Both the position numbers and the translations under genes were made by a program. From assembly GCF_016901775.1 (NCBI RefSeq), contig NZ_JACJKW010000005.1:62001-126000 (forward strand): a stretch of DNA of 64,000 bases, read 5' to 3'. This stretch comes from Intestinimonas butyriciproducens (GTDB lineage Bacteria > Bacillota > Clostridia > Oscillospirales > Butyricicoccaceae). The notes beneath the pieces were generated by a model that saw only the letters and a list, made by a program, of their open reading frames with translations, did no database searches and was not told the origin of the DNA. Positions 50,143 to 60,643 of the stretch are shown piece by piece; the first letter of the stretch is position 1, and each line of letters starts with the position of its first letter.

Positions 50143-52383
50143 TCACGAATGGTCAGCGGGAGGGAAGGGAATGCCCAGCAAAGAAGCGGCGGCTTTCCGG
50201 TTCTCCTGTTCCAATTCCGCCAGTTTCCGGCAAACTGCTTCGGCGCCTTCCGGGTTTTCCTTGTCCATCAGCTGGTCGATCTGCTGGCACAGCCAGTTTT
50301 CCGATACCTGCTCCAGGGTACAGCACCGGTCACTCTGGCCGATGTAGCTCATAAAGCCGGACACTTTGATGTCATAGCTTACGGCGAGACAAGGTGTGCG
50401 GGCCACAGCAGAAAAAACAATGGAATGAAGACGCATGCCGCACAAAAGCCGCATTTTTTTCAGAAGGGCAATGGTCAGGCGCACATCCTCCGGGGCATCC
50501 CCCAGTACATAGTGGGGCGTGTGGAGACGGGAGGCCACCTGCTTGCAGGCGTGAAGGTCCCGGGGCACCTCGATGGGCAGCAAAAGGGCGGTGAGCCCGT
50601 ATTTGTGATAGGCGTATTCCGCCGCTTTGGCAAAGACCTCAAAGCCGTGGAAAGTGCCCCAAGGCCGCAGGGCCAGGCAGAAATATTTCCCATCCACCGG
50701 CACGCCGTGGGAAGAGAGGAACCGGTCGGCTTCCTGGGGGGAAGCGGGAGCGAGAATGGTGGCCGGATCGGCCGCCAGACGGATATCCGGCTTGACCACA
50801 TGCATATCGCTCAGTTCCTGCTGGGAAATGGTATCCCGCAGAGTGATGATGTCCACGCTGCGGTTGAGCACCTGGCCGGCCAGACGGCGGTTGAAGGGGC
50901 GGGACACATGGCCCACGCCGCAGCCGTACATCTGCACTTTGCATCCCAGCTTATGGGCGATATAAATGGTGTAAAGATAAAAATACAGGCTGCGGCTGGA
51001 AGTGGCATCCTGGATCAGGCTGCCGCCGCCGTTGATGAAGAGTCTGGCCCGGCGCATGGCCCGGCGGAAGCGGAAGAGATGGAAGGTATAGACGGCGTCC
51101 ACTTCGTGGAGCAGTCGGGTCTCGGCAGGCTTGCGGGTCATGACGGTCAGGGGAGACAGCGGGTCCAGTTCCTTCATGGCGGAGATGATGGCCCCCAGAA
51201 TGGCCTCGTCACCGGAGTTTCCCCGGCCGTAAGCGCCGCAGATGACAATGCCGTTGCGTTTGCCCCGTGCCTCACGGGCCTGGATGTATTCATAGATCTG
51301 GCTTTGGCGGGCGGCCATGCCTTCCAGAGAATAAATGCGGGAGGCTTTTTCCAAAAGGCGCTGCCCGAACAGGCGGCGCAGGTTTTCGTCCTGGCACAGG
51401 CGCACCATGTAGGAGGCAAAGGTGTCCACATCCCCCGGCTGGAAGATGAAGCCGTTTTCCCCTTGGTCGATCAGCTTGTGCATTCCTCCCACATCGGAGG
51501 TGATGACGGCGCATCCTTCCTTCACGCCTTCCAGGATGGAATAGGGGAAGGATTCCGAGATGGAGCAGAGCACATCGATATCACAGGATTTGAAGAATCG
51601 GCCGATGTCCGACACCCAGCCGCAGAAGCAGACGCTGTCGCTGACACCCAGCTGGGAAGCCAGGGCTTTCAGCTTGTCCATGTCCTCTCCGTCGCCGCCG
51701 ATCAGCAGCTTGAGCCGCTTTTCCTCCTGCCGGGCCTTGGCAAAGGCCTGCAGCAAAGTGGGAATGTCCTTCACCGGAGTGAGGCGGGCGGCAATGCCCA
51801 TAACCACATCCCCGGGGGTATAGTTCAGCCCCTGCTGGCGCAGGTATTCCTCCCGGTCAAAATCCGGGGTCTTCTGGGTGAAATCCAGGCCGTTGTAGAT
51901 GGTCTGGATCCGGGAAGGACGGAAGGAACGCTGGATGAGCATTTTTTTGAAGGTGTCCGACACCGTCACATGATAATCCATCAGCCGCAGGGCGGCGGAA
52001 TTGAGCCGGCCAAAGGTCTGGCGGCGGAGGAAGGAATGCATATAGTCCAGCTTGTAGTCGCTGTGCACCGTGGTGATGACGGTGCAGCCCAGAGTCAGCT
52101 TGAGAAAGATGCCCACGGTGTTGGCTTTGGCTCCGTGGCAGTGGACGATATCCGGTTGAAACTCCCGGGCAGCATCCCTGGCCAGGAGGAAATCCCGCAG
52201 AGGAAAGCCCGATTGGATCGCCAGGGTATCAATGCCGGCTTTTTGGGCATCCTGGGCAAATTCCCCCTTCCGCATACTGAGAAGCTTGAGGGTGTGCTGG
52301 TCCTTCAGGCGGGAACACAGGGCCAGGATATGGGTCTTGGCGCCGCCCCGGTCGCCGCCGCCGGCGATGTGCAAAATTTTCAT
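50143..52383 (-). CDS. Fusion of family 4 glycosyltransferase and CsaB-type polysaccharide pyruvyl transferase
   Basis: 746 residues. Residues 1 to about 375 form a GT-B glycosyltransferase (ILHIAGGGDRGGAKTHIL, VMGIAARLTPVKDIPTLLQA, and the ESFPYSILEGVKEG nucleotide-sugar motif). Residues about 395-746 are a CsaB-like pyruvyl transferase (GAYGRGNSGDEAILGAI, FINGGGSLIQDATSSRS, CGMRLHSIVFSA). CsaB pyruvylates secondary cell-wall polymers that anchor SLH proteins; here the sugar transfer and pyruvylation steps are joined in one cytosolic chain. GGGAGGAAATC precedes ATG 52383. A flippase gene is divergent. Confidence 0.92.
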   Translation of the reverse strand: MKILHIAGGGDRGGAKTHILALCSRLKDQHTLKLLSMRKGEFAQDAQKAGIDTLAIQSGFPLRDFLLARDAAREFQPDIVHCHGAKANTVGIFLKLTLGCTVITTVHSDYKLDYMHSFLRRQTFGRLNSAALRLMDYHVTVSDTFKKMLIQRSFRPSRIQTIYNGLDFTQKTPDFDREEYLRQQGLNYTPGDVVMGIAARLTPVKDIPTLLQAFAKARQEEKRLKLLIGGDGEDMDKLKALASQLGVSDSVCFCGWVSDIGRFFKSCDIDVLCSISESFPYSILEGVKEGCAVITSDVGGMHKLIDQGENGFIFQPGDVDTFASYMVRLCQDENLRRLFGQRLLEKASRIYSLEGMAARQSQIYEYIQAREARGKRNGIVICGAYGRGNSGDEAILGAIISAMKELDPLSPLTVMTRKPAETRLLHEVDAVYTFHLFRFRRAMRRARLFINGGGSLIQDATSSRSLYFYLYTIYIAHKLGCKVQMYGCGVGHVSRPFNRRLAGQVLNRSVDIITLRDTISQQELSDMHVVKPDIRLAADPATILAPASPQEADRFLSSHGVPVDGKYFCLALRPWGTFHGFEVFAKAAEYAYHKYGLTALLLPIEVPRDLHACKQVASRLHTPHYVLGDAPEDVRLTIALLKKMRLLCGMRLHSIVFSAVARTPCLAVSYDIKVSGFMSYIGQSDRCCTLEQVSENWLCQQIDQLMDKENPEGAEAVCRKLAELEQENRKAAASLLGIPFPPADHS

Positions 52384-52556
52384 GATTTCCTCCCGAAAGC
52401 CGTAGAAGTCGGCGTTGATTTCATGTATAATCCAAAAGTACAGGCCCCTGTTTTTTGCAAAAAGGGGAATGTTCATACTGTTTTATTATATCGGATCCCA
52501 GGGGCATGGTCAATACGGAAGGCCGGCCTCAACATTTGTTCCCAGGAGGTAGCGTT

Positions 52557-54035
52557 TTGGCAGGAGAAACAAAAAAAATGACCCGCAACACCCTGATTCT
52601 GGTGCCGGCCAAGGTGCTGGAAGGGGTATTGCTTCTGGTGATGAGCGCCCTGTATTCCCGCATCTTCCCGCCTGCGGTGAACGGCCGTTATCAGATTGTC
52701 AACACCACTGTGCTGGCCCTGTTTCTGGTGTCGGCGGCCTGGCTTTACAATGCCACCGCCCGCTTTGTATCGGAATACCGGAGCCCCCAGGGGGAAAAGA
52801 CCTTTTATTCCACTTTTCTGATGTCCTTTGGCGTCATCACCCTGGTGGTGCTGGGGATCGGGGCACTGGCCTGGCAGATCGGGGAGAGTTTCCTCTTTTT
52901 TGCCGCCGCCATGCTGCTGACCAGCTATTCCCTCTTCACCATGATGAACGGACTTCTGATCCAGACCGAACATCTGATGGTGAGCATTTTTGTCTCCCTG
53001 CTGGATGTGGCGGGAAAAGTGGTCTGCACCACCCTCCTGGTCACGGCCGGAGGCAACAGCACTCCCTATCCCGCCATCTTCGGTGCGGTGATCAGCGATT
53101 GCGTGGCATCCTGCATTGCCATGGCGGTGCTTCATGTCCCTTCCAGCACCCGTGCCCGGTATTTTTCCAGAAAACTGCTGGGAGACCTGCTCACTTTCGG
53201 CGTGCCTCTCATCGGCATGAGCATCGGCACCGGACTTCTCAGCATGGTGGACCGGTACATCGTGGCCTTTATGGAGGGCGATGTGGGCTCGGCTATCTAT
53301 CTCACCAATTTTACCGTCAGTTCGGGTATTTTCGGCATGATTGCCGCCGCTGTGGTGCGGGCCACATATCCGTCTCTCATCTCCGGCTATACCAACGACG
53401 GACGGCAGGCGGCGGAAAAGCTGCTGGCCCAGGGCACCAGACTCTATTTTCTCATCGCCATGCCGGCGGCTTTGGGCCTGTGCGCCGTCTGTCAGCCTTT
53501 GGCCCGGTTTATGTTTGAGGACACCTATTGGTCGGGCTCTGCCATCATCGGTATTGCCGCTGCCGCTTATTTTTTCATGGATTTGACCGAATATGCAATT
53601 AAGGGATTTGAGTTGACCAAGAACACCCGGCCGGTGCTGCGTTACAGTCTGCTGGCCGCGGCCATCAAGATCGTGGCCACCTTTGCCCTGACGGGCCTGA
53701 TGGGAATCCAGGGGGCGGCCTGGGGTACCCTGCTGGCCTTTGTGTGCTACTTTTTGCTGGTGATCTGGGGAATGCGCCGCACCTTCCGCTTCCGTCCCGA
53801 TGGGAAAAGCACGCTGCGCATCTTTGTCAGCGCCCTTTTGTGCTCCCTGTGCGCCTTTGTGGTGTGCCGCCTGATCCCCCTGGAAGGCGGCGGCTTTGCG
53901 GCGCTGGTCAAGACGCTGTGCGGCGCCGGAGCGGGAGGCGCTGTGTATGTGGCGTGCCTGCTTTGTTCCGGTGAACTGCGGCCGGAACTGGAAATGCTGC
54001 GTCAGGCCCGGCAGAATCGGACGAAGGAAAAATAA
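52557..54035 (+). CDS. Oligosaccharide flippase (MATE/Wzx-like polysaccharide biosynthesis protein)
   Basis: 492 residues with about 12-14 hydrophobic helices, an N-terminal ILVPAKVLEGVLLLVMSALYS helix block and the RFVSEYRS loop typical of the PST/MviN-like flippases. It should export lipid-linked glycan. The start is probably TTG 52557 (AGGAGGT six bases upstream); ATG 52578 is the alternative. Divergence from the glycosyltransferase-CsaB fusion suggests both act on the same wall polymer. Confidence 0.85.
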   Translation: MAGETKKMTRNTLILVPAKVLEGVLLLVMSALYSRIFPPAVNGRYQIVNTTVLALFLVSAAWLYNATARFVSEYRSPQGEKTFYSTFLMSFGVITLVVLGIGALAWQIGESFLFFAAAMLLTSYSLFTMMNGLLIQTEHLMVSIFVSLLDVAGKVVCTTLLVTAGGNSTPYPAIFGAVISDCVASCIAMAVLHVPSSTRARYFSRKLLGDLLTFGVPLIGMSIGTGLLSMVDRYIVAFMEGDVGSAIYLTNFTVSSGIFGMIAAAVVRATYPSLISGYTNDGRQAAEKLLAQGTRLYFLIAMPAALGLCAVCQPLARFMFEDTYWSGSAIIGIAAAAYFFMDLTEYAIKGFELTKNTRPVLRYSLLAAAIKIVATFALTGLMGIQGAAWGTLLAFVCYFLLVIWGMRRTFRFRPDGKSTLRIFVSALLCSLCAFVVCRLIPLEGGGFAALVKTLCGAGAGGAVYVACLLCSGELRPELEMLRQARQNRTKEK

Positions 54036-54045
54036 GGGTAAGTCC

Positions 54046-54066
54046 CTTTTTTCACTGTGAAAAAAG
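54046..54066. terminator. A/T palindrome after the flippase gene
   Basis: CTTTTTTCA-CTG-TGAAAAAAG, a weak terminator-like stem immediately before the V-ATPase promoter. Confidence 0.4.
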
Positions 54067-54075
54067 ATGTTTTAG

Positions 54076-54084
54076 TGCTATACT
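54076..54084 (+). promoter_or_regulatory. Extended -10 promoter of the V-type ATPase operon
   Basis: TG-C-TATACT, 41 bases before the first gene. No consensus -35 is seen, as is common with extended -10 promoters. Confidence 0.55.
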
Positions 54085-54124
54085 AAAGCCGTATGCGAAA
54101 GCCTGAAAAGGAGAAGGTGATAGA

Positions 54125-54436
54125 GTGTCCATGAAAGCCATTGAGCAGGTGGAGCAGGCAGAGCGCCAGGCGGCGCAGTTGCTGGAGAAGGCCCGCCAGG
54201 AGGCCAGAAATATGGTGGAGCAAGCGGAAAACGATGCCGCCCGTCTGCGGGAGCAAAGCCGGGAAAAATCCCGGAATGAGACGGCAGACCTGCTGGCCCA
54301 GGCTCAGAAGGAGGCAGAGCGCCAGGCGGAAGGACTGCGGGACAAAACGGAAAAACAGTGCAGCCAGATCGCTGCATCGGCTGAGAGCAATATGGAAAAA
54401 GCGGTGAAATTCATTATGGAAAGGGTCGTTAGCTGA
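54125..54436 (+). CDS. V-type ATPase peripheral stalk subunit (G/H-like)
   Basis: A 103-residue, charged, fully helical protein (ARQEARNMVEQAENDAARLR and similar) that corresponds to the small peripheral-stalk subunit (NtpF/AhaH) pairing with subunit E. GTG 54125 with AGAAGG at seven bases; ATG 54131 is an alternative. It overlaps the next gene by one base and starts the nine-gene operon. Confidence 0.82.
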   Translation: MSMKAIEQVEQAERQAAQLLEKARQEARNMVEQAENDAARLREQSREKSRNETADLLAQAQKEAERQAEGLRDKTEKQCSQIAASAESNMEKAVKFIMERVVS

Positions 54437-56382
54437 TGGCGCTTGTGGAGATGAAGCGCCTGCGGGCCGTTGTGCTGCAAAGCAGGCGCCGCAGCCTTTT
54501 GCGTCAGCTGCGGCGGGAGGGCTGCGTAGAGGTGGAGACCGCCCGGGAGTCCACCGATTTTGAACAGGAAAATGTGTTGGAAAACACGGTAGCGGAAAAC
54601 ACCGGAGCCAGGGAATATATGGATTCCATCACCCAGGCCATGGAGGTTCTGGGACGGTATGTTCCGCCGCCAGGCCGGTCTTTGCTGGCAGGGAAGCCGA
54701 AAGTCACCCAGCAGCAGCTTTACGATGAAAAGGTGCTGGATGAGGCTCTTTCCGCTGCCCGGCAGATCAATAAGGCCGCCCAAGAGATGAACCGTCTGCT
54801 GGGAGAGATCGGGCGGCTGGAAGGGAATATGGCCCAGCTGAAACCGTGGAAAGATCTGGATGTTCCCCTGGAATACCGGATGGAAGGCGCGGTGGAATAT
54901 CTCCGGGGCGTGCTGCCCGGGGCGGCCGACCTGAAAGAGCTGGAAGAGGAACTGGCGGAAAAGGCTCCGGCCTGTGAGATGGAACGGGTTTCCTCGGACA
55001 ATGAACAGCATTATGTCACCTTCCTCATTCACCAAAGCTGCAGGGATCAGGCCATGGCCCTCATCAAGCAGCGGGGCTTTGCCCAGGTTTCTCAGGACGG
55101 GGAAGGGACTCCTGCCCAGTGTATCTGTGCTCTGGAAAAGCAGATAGCCCAGCTGGAAAAACAGCGGCAGGAGCTGATCGGAAAGATCAGGGAACGGGGC
55201 GATGCCTACCGGGCCATGGAGCAGGCATTGGATGCCTATGCCATGGAAGCGGAGGAGGACCAGCTGCTTTCCGGGCTGGTGCGTACGAAAAACACTGTGA
55301 TCATCACCGGCTGGCTGCCGAAAAAGGCTGAGGCGCGGGTGGAAAAGGTGCTGGAAAGGGAAGGCTGTGCTTACAGCATGGATGACCCCCAGGAAGGGGA
55401 AAATCCCCCTACGGCCATGGAGAACGGACCGATTGCTGAGCCCTTTTATGCCATCACCGAGATGTATGGCATGCCCCGTTATGGCAGCCTGGTGGACCCC
55501 AACCCTCTGATGGTGCCTTTTTATGTCACATTCTTCGCCTTTATCATGGGAGATGCGGTATATGGCATCCTGATTGCGCTGGGGTGTTTCCTGGGACTCA
55601 AACTGCTCAAACCCAAGGGAACCATGCGTCAGATGCTCACCCTATTCTTTTATTGCGGTCTGGGCACCATCGTGGCCGGCGTGCTGATGGGAGGATGGCT
55701 GGGCGATGCAGTGCCCGCCTTCACCGAAGCGGTGCTGGGAAAACGGGTGAATCTGCCGCCACTTTGGTTCAATCCCATGGAAGAGCCGATGAAAATGCTG
55801 ATCTTTTCCATGGTTCTGGGCGGCATTCAGATCCTCACCGGTATGGCGGTGGCCGCCTGGCGGCAGATCCGCCAGGGAGATTATCTGGGCGCTTTGTGTG
55901 ACACAGGCGGCTGGTATCTTATTTTTGCCGGAGCCGGTCTTGCGGTGGCGGGCATCGGCCTGGGCCAGTGGATCGCTCTGGCAGGCGTTCTGATCCTGCT
56001 CCTTCTGGGCGGCCGGGACAAGAAGGGCCTGGGGCGCATCACCGGCGGCCTGGGAAAACTGTACAGTATCACCGGTTTTGTGTCCGATCTTCTCAGCTAT
56101 TCCCGTATCATGGCTCTGGGGCTTTCCGGCGCTGTGGTGGGATCTGTGGTCAACAAAATGGGGGCCATGGGAGGACAGGGGCTGAAAGGCGCCCTGATTT
56201 TTATCGTGGTGGCCGTTATCGGCCATACCTTCAACATTGCCATCAGCGTACTGGGGGCGTATGTCCACACCAGCCGCTTGCAATACATCGAGTTCTTCGG
56301 CCGGTTTTACGAGGATGGCGGGCGGAGCATGCATCCGCTGAAAACAAAAACAAAGTATGTAGAGGTTATCGAGGAGGACTAA
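54436..56382 (+). CDS. ntpI: V-type ATPase subunit I (a subunit)
   Basis: 648 residues: a cytosolic helical half (to about 330, with coiled coils) and a membrane half with seven or eight helices. The segment FVSDLLSYSRIMALGLSGAV contains the arginine essential for ion release, and HTFNIAISVLGAYVHTSRLQ closes the channel. It connects the ring to the stators. Confidence 0.93.
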   Translation: MALVEMKRLRAVVLQSRRRSLLRQLRREGCVEVETARESTDFEQENVLENTVAENTGAREYMDSITQAMEVLGRYVPPPGRSLLAGKPKVTQQQLYDEKVLDEALSAARQINKAAQEMNRLLGEIGRLEGNMAQLKPWKDLDVPLEYRMEGAVEYLRGVLPGAADLKELEEELAEKAPACEMERVSSDNEQHYVTFLIHQSCRDQAMALIKQRGFAQVSQDGEGTPAQCICALEKQIAQLEKQRQELIGKIRERGDAYRAMEQALDAYAMEAEEDQLLSGLVRTKNTVIITGWLPKKAEARVEKVLEREGCAYSMDDPQEGENPPTAMENGPIAEPFYAITEMYGMPRYGSLVDPNPLMVPFYVTFFAFIMGDAVYGILIALGCFLGLKLLKPKGTMRQMLTLFFYCGLGTIVAGVLMGGWLGDAVPAFTEAVLGKRVNLPPLWFNPMEEPMKMLIFSMVLGGIQILTGMAVAAWRQIRQGDYLGALCDTGGWYLIFAGAGLAVAGIGLGQWIALAGVLILLLLGGRDKKGLGRITGGLGKLYSITGFVSDLLSYSRIMALGLSGAVVGSVVNKMGAMGGQGLKGALIFIVVAVIGHTFNIAISVLGAYVHTSRLQYIEFFGRFYEDGGRSMHPLKTKTKYVEVIEED

Positions 56383-56880
<498 letters not shown>

Positions 56881-56893
56881 TCGAGGCAGCGCC

Positions 56894-57472
56894 ATGAAAG
56901 GCATCGAAAACATTTCTCGCAGCATTGTGGATGAGGCCAAGGCCAAGGCAGAAAAAATTCTGGAAGAAGCCCGCCAGCAGGCCGCCCGCATCGGAGAAAA
57001 GGCTGCACAGCAGACGCAGATGCAAGAGGAAAGCCTGAAAAAAGAGGCACAGGCCCGGGCGGAGGAACTGCTTCGCCGCAGCGAACGCACCGCTCTTCTG
57101 GAAAACAAGAAAGGCTTGCTTGCAGCCCGGCGGCAGCAGATCGAAAAAGCCTATGATCTGGCTCTCCGGCGGCTTTTGTCCCTGGAGGAAGGGGATTACT
57201 GCGCTCTTTTGGTGAAAATATGCCGGGAGACCGGGGAAATGCAGGGAGAGATTCTGCTCAATGCCCGGGATAAGGCCCGGCTGGGTGAAAGCCTGGTGGC
57301 ACAGATGAATGAGAAACTGGGCGCCGCCTTTACCCTGGGTCAGGAAGAAAAGAAGATCGCCGGCGGATTTGTGCTGCGTCAGGGGCCGGTGGAGATCAAC
57401 TGTGCTTTGGAGACCGCTGTGCACCTGCTGGAAGAGGAGACGGCCAGCCAAGTGGCGGCCATCCTCTTTTAA
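56894..57472 (+). CDS. ntpE: V-type ATPase subunit E
   Basis: 192 residues: an N-terminal helix rich in Ala/Glu/Lys/Arg (IVDEAKAKAEKILEEARQQA) that forms the peripheral stalk, and a C-terminal globular domain (GGFVLRQGPVEINCALETAV) contacting the A3B3 head. It starts 13 bases after subunit K. Confidence 0.9.
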   Translation: MKGIENISRSIVDEAKAKAEKILEEARQQAARIGEKAAQQTQMQEESLKKEAQARAEELLRRSERTALLENKKGLLAARRQQIEKAYDLALRRLLSLEEGDYCALLVKICRETGEMQGEILLNARDKARLGESLVAQMNEKLGAAFTLGQEEKKIAGGFVLRQGPVEINCALETAVHLLEEETASQVAAILF

Positions 57473-57484
57473 GGAGGGAGCCTG

Positions 57485-58483
57485 TTGAAAAGAACCAAGG
57501 ATACCGATTATCTGCACATCAGCACCCGGATCCGCTGTGTGGAAGGGCAGCTGATGAACAGCACCCAGCTGTATCGTCTGGCTGAGAGCAAAGACGCCCA
57601 GGAAGCGGAAAAGCTCCTGGAGGAAAAGGGCTGGCCCGCCTTTGATTGGCGGGATATGCTGCAGCTGGAGCAGGTTATCTCCCAGCGCCGCCAGCAGATG
57701 ATGGAGCTTTTATATGCCCATTGTCCCAGGCCGGAGATGATCGAAGTATTCCGGCTGAAATACGATTATCACAACATCAAGGCCATCCTAAAAGGGGACG
57801 CCCAGCAGGTGGATCCTACCCGGCTTTTGTCTGCTGCCGGTCTGATTCCGCCCCGGGAACTTCTGCGCATGATCCGGGAAGGAGACCTGGAAGGGATGGA
57901 CCCGGTGATGGCTCAGGCTGTGGAAAAAGCCAAGGAGATGCTGGAGCGCACCGGTGACCCCCAGCTCAGCGATATGGTGCTGGACCGGGCGGAAAAGGAA
58001 GAGACACTGAAAAAGGCCAAAGACAGCGGCAGCGGTTTTCTCACAGGGTATGTGCAGAGGACCATCGATTGCTGCAATTTGCGCACGGCCCTGCGTCTGG
58101 GACGCATGGGCAAAGGGTTGGATTATGCCCAGCGGGCCATTTTGTCCGGCGGGACCATACCGGAAGAGGTCTTTTATCAGCCGCTCACCCGGGAGGAACT
58201 GCCCCATGTGCTGGCCGGGACCTGCCTGGAGACGCTGGAAAGCCAGGCGCTGGACGCTCTGGAAGGCGGGGGTTTTGCCCTTTTGGACAAGGCCTGTGAC
58301 GATCTGCTGATCGAATATGCCCGTTTTGCCAGCAAAGTCCCCTTTGGGGAAGAGACCGTTATCGGTTATCTGCTGGCCTGCGAGGCGGAATACAATGCAG
58401 TTCGCTCGGTGCTGGCGGGGAAAAACGCCGGACTGAGCCAGGATAAGATCATGGAAAGGCTGAGGATCTGTTATGCTGTATAG
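57485..58483 (+). CDS. ntpC: V-type ATPase subunit C
   Basis: 332 residues, the helical socket joining the central stalk to the K ring. Typical features are RIRCVEGQLM near the N terminus, FRLKYDYHNIKAILKG, and EAEYNAVRSVLAGK near the end. The start is TTG 57485 with AAGGAGGG at the right distance. It overlaps subunit F by 11 bases. Confidence 0.9.
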   Translation: MKRTKDTDYLHISTRIRCVEGQLMNSTQLYRLAESKDAQEAEKLLEEKGWPAFDWRDMLQLEQVISQRRQQMMELLYAHCPRPEMIEVFRLKYDYHNIKAILKGDAQQVDPTRLLSAAGLIPPRELLRMIREGDLEGMDPVMAQAVEKAKEMLERTGDPQLSDMVLDRAEKEETLKKAKDSGSGFLTGYVQRTIDCCNLRTALRLGRMGKGLDYAQRAILSGGTIPEEVFYQPLTREELPHVLAGTCLETLESQALDALEGGGFALLDKACDDLLIEYARFASKVPFGEETVIGYLLACEAEYNAVRSVLAGKNAGLSQDKIMERLRICYAV

Positions 58484-58793
58484 AGCGGCTGTGATCGGCG
58501 ACAGCCAGACGGTGATGGGATTCAAAGCGGTGGGCCTGACCACCGTGGCGGTGAGCGAAGAGAAGGAGGCCGCCCGGCAGCTGCACAAGCTGGCAGAGAC
58601 GGGTTATGCCGTCATTTATATTACCGAGCAGCTGGCCGCCCTCATCCCCCAGGATATCGGCCGCTATAACGACGAGCCCACCGTGGCCGTCATCCCCATC
58701 CCTTCCCAGAAGGGGAGCCTGGGGATCGGGCTGCAAGGGCTTCACCAGGCGGTGGAGCGGGCCGTGGGCGCCGACATCCTCAAAAAACAGTGA
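58473..58793 (+). CDS. V-type ATPase subunit F
   Basis: 106 residues with a Rossmann-like core (AAVIGDSQTVMGFKAVGL) and the motif VIYITEQLAALIP; it is the central-stalk subunit called NtpG in Enterococcus. ATG 58473 lies within the end of ntpC. Between it and ntpA two short stems (CCCCGATTTTCGGGG; GGCAGG-AGAAAA-CCTGCC) may adjust relative expression. Confidence 0.9.
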   Translation: MLYRAAVIGDSQTVMGFKAVGLTTVAVSEEKEAARQLHKLAETGYAVIYITEQLAALIPQDIGRYNDEPTVAVIPIPSQKGSLGIGLQGLHQAVERAVGADILKKQ

Positions 58794-58867
58794 CCCCGAT
58801 TTTCGGGGAGTGACCGTTTCACGGCAGGAGAAAACCTGCCTGCAAGAGAAAGAAGGTTGCTGATTGA

Positions 58868-60643
58868 ATGGATAAAAAAGGAAAGATCATCAAGGTGGCG
58901 GGCCCCCTGGTCATTGCCGAGGGCATGGCCCACGCCAATATGTTCGATGTGGTGCGGGTGGGTCCCCAGCACCTGATCGGCGAGATCATCGAGATGCGGG
59001 GCGACAAGGCCTCCATCCAGGTGTATGAGGAAACCGCAGGCATCGGCACCGGGGAAGATGTGGTGTCCACCGGTGCGCCTCTGTCTGTGGAGCTGGGGCC
59101 GGGTCTGATCGGTCAGATCTATGACGGCATCCAGCGCCCCCTGGAGGACATCCGCCGCCAGGTGGGCAATACCATCAAGCGGGGCATCCAGGTAGACCCT
59201 ATCTCCCGGGAGGCAGAGTGGGAGTTTACCCCCACGGCCAAAGCCGGGGACAAGGTGGAGCCCGGTGATGTGCTGGGCACAGTGCAGGAGACCATCATTG
59301 TACTGCACAAGATTATGGTGCCTGTGGGCATCCGGGGCACAGTGAAGGAAGTGCGGGGCGGCAAACACACCATCACCGATGTGGTGGCCGTCATCGAGGA
59401 CGAAAAAGGCCAGCTTCATGAGCTGACCATGGTACAGAAGTGGCCGGTGCGTGTGGAGCGGACCTACAAGGAAAAGCTGGCTCCCACATTCCCCATGGTC
59501 ACCGGCCAGCGGATCGTGGATACATTCTTTCCCATTGCCAAGGGCGGCACGGCGGCCATCCCCGGCCCCTTCGGCAGCGGCAAGACGGTGACCCAGCACC
59601 AGCTGGCCAAGTGGAGCGATGTGGACATCGTGATCTACATCGGCTGCGGCGAGCGGGGCAATGAAATGACCGATGTGCTGCGGGAGTTCCCCCAGCTGAA
59701 AGACCCCCGCACCGGCGAAAGCCTGATGAAGCGGACGGTGCTTATCGCCAACACCTCCGATATGCCTGTGGCCGCCCGGGAAGCTTCGGTTTACACCGGC
59801 ATCACCATCGCGGAATATTACCGGGACATGGGTTACAATGTGGCGGTCATTGCCGACTCCACTTCCCGCTGGGCCGAGGCTCTCCGTGAGATGTCCGGCC
59901 GTCTGGAAGAAATGCCCGGTGAAGAGGGCTATCCTGCCTACCTGGCCTCTCGTCTGGCCCAGTTCTATGAACGGGCAGGCCGTGTAATCTGCCTGGGCAG
60001 CGACGGCAGAGAGGGAACCTTGTCGGCCATCGGCGCCGTATCCCCTCCGGGTGGCGATATTTCCGAGCCTGTCAGCCAGGCCACCCTGCGTATCGTCAAG
60101 GTGTTCTGGGGCCTGGACAGCTCGCTGGCCTACCGGCGGCATTTCCCCGCCATCAACTGGCTCAGCAGCTACTCTCTGTATTTCGACCGGCTGCGCTCCT
60201 GGTATGAGGACAACATCAACCAGAACTTCATCAAGAACCGCAACGAAGCCATGAAGCTTCTCCAGCAGGAAAACGAACTGGACGAAATCGTCAAGCTGGT
60301 GGGCATCGATGCCCTGTCTCCCGCCGACCGTCTGGTGATGGAAACCACCCAGATGATAAGAGAGGACTTCTTGCAGCAGAACGCCATGAGCGATACCGAT
60401 TCCTATTGTGAGATCGACAAGCAGTTCCGTCTGCTGGAGCTGATTCTGTTCTATTATGAGACAGCCGGGGAAGCCCTGCGCAAGGGCGCTCCCATGCAGC
60501 CCATTTTCGACATTCCCGCCCGGGCCCGCATCGGCCGGGCCAAGGATGTGCCCAAGGAGATCTACAAGGAGCAGTACGACCAGATCGAAGCCGATATCCG
60601 GCAGCAGATCGCTCAGATTTCCCAGGGAGGTAAAGAGGCATGA
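58868..60643 (+). CDS. ntpA: V-type ATPase catalytic subunit A
   Basis: 591 residues. Walker A GPFGSGKT at 233-240, the non-homologous insertion (about 110-190) that marks A subunits, and [20 protein letters not shown] with the catalytic region [14 protein letters not shown] hydrolysis (or synthesis) occurs here. It overlaps ntpB by four bases. Confidence 0.97.
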   Translation: MDKKGKIIKVAGPLVIAEGMAHANMFDVVRVGPQHLIGEIIEMRGDKASIQVYEETAGIGTGEDVVSTGAPLSVELGPGLIGQIYDGIQRPLEDIRRQVGNTIKRGIQVDPISREAEWEFTPTAKAGDKVEPGDVLGTVQETIIVLHKIMVPVGIRGTVKEVRGGKHTITDVVAVIEDEKGQLHELTMVQKWPVRVERTYKEKLAPTFPMVTGQRIVDTFFPIAKGGTAAIPGPFGSGKTVTQHQLAKWSDVDIVIYIGCGERGNEMTDVLREFPQLKDPRTGESLMKRTVLIANTSDMPVAAREASVYTGITIAEYYRDMGYNVAVIADSTSRWAEALREMSGRLEEMPGEEGYPAYLASRLAQFYERAGRVICLGSDGREGTLSAIGAVSPPGGDISEPVSQATLRIVKVFWGLDSSLAYRRHFPAINWLSSYSLYFDRLRSWYEDNINQNFIKNRNEAMKLLQQENELDEIVKLVGIDALSPADRLVMETTQMIREDFLQQNAMSDTDSYCEIDKQFRLLELILFYYETAGEALRKGAPMQPIFDIPARARIGRAKDVPKEIYKEQYDQIEADIRQQIAQISQGGKEA

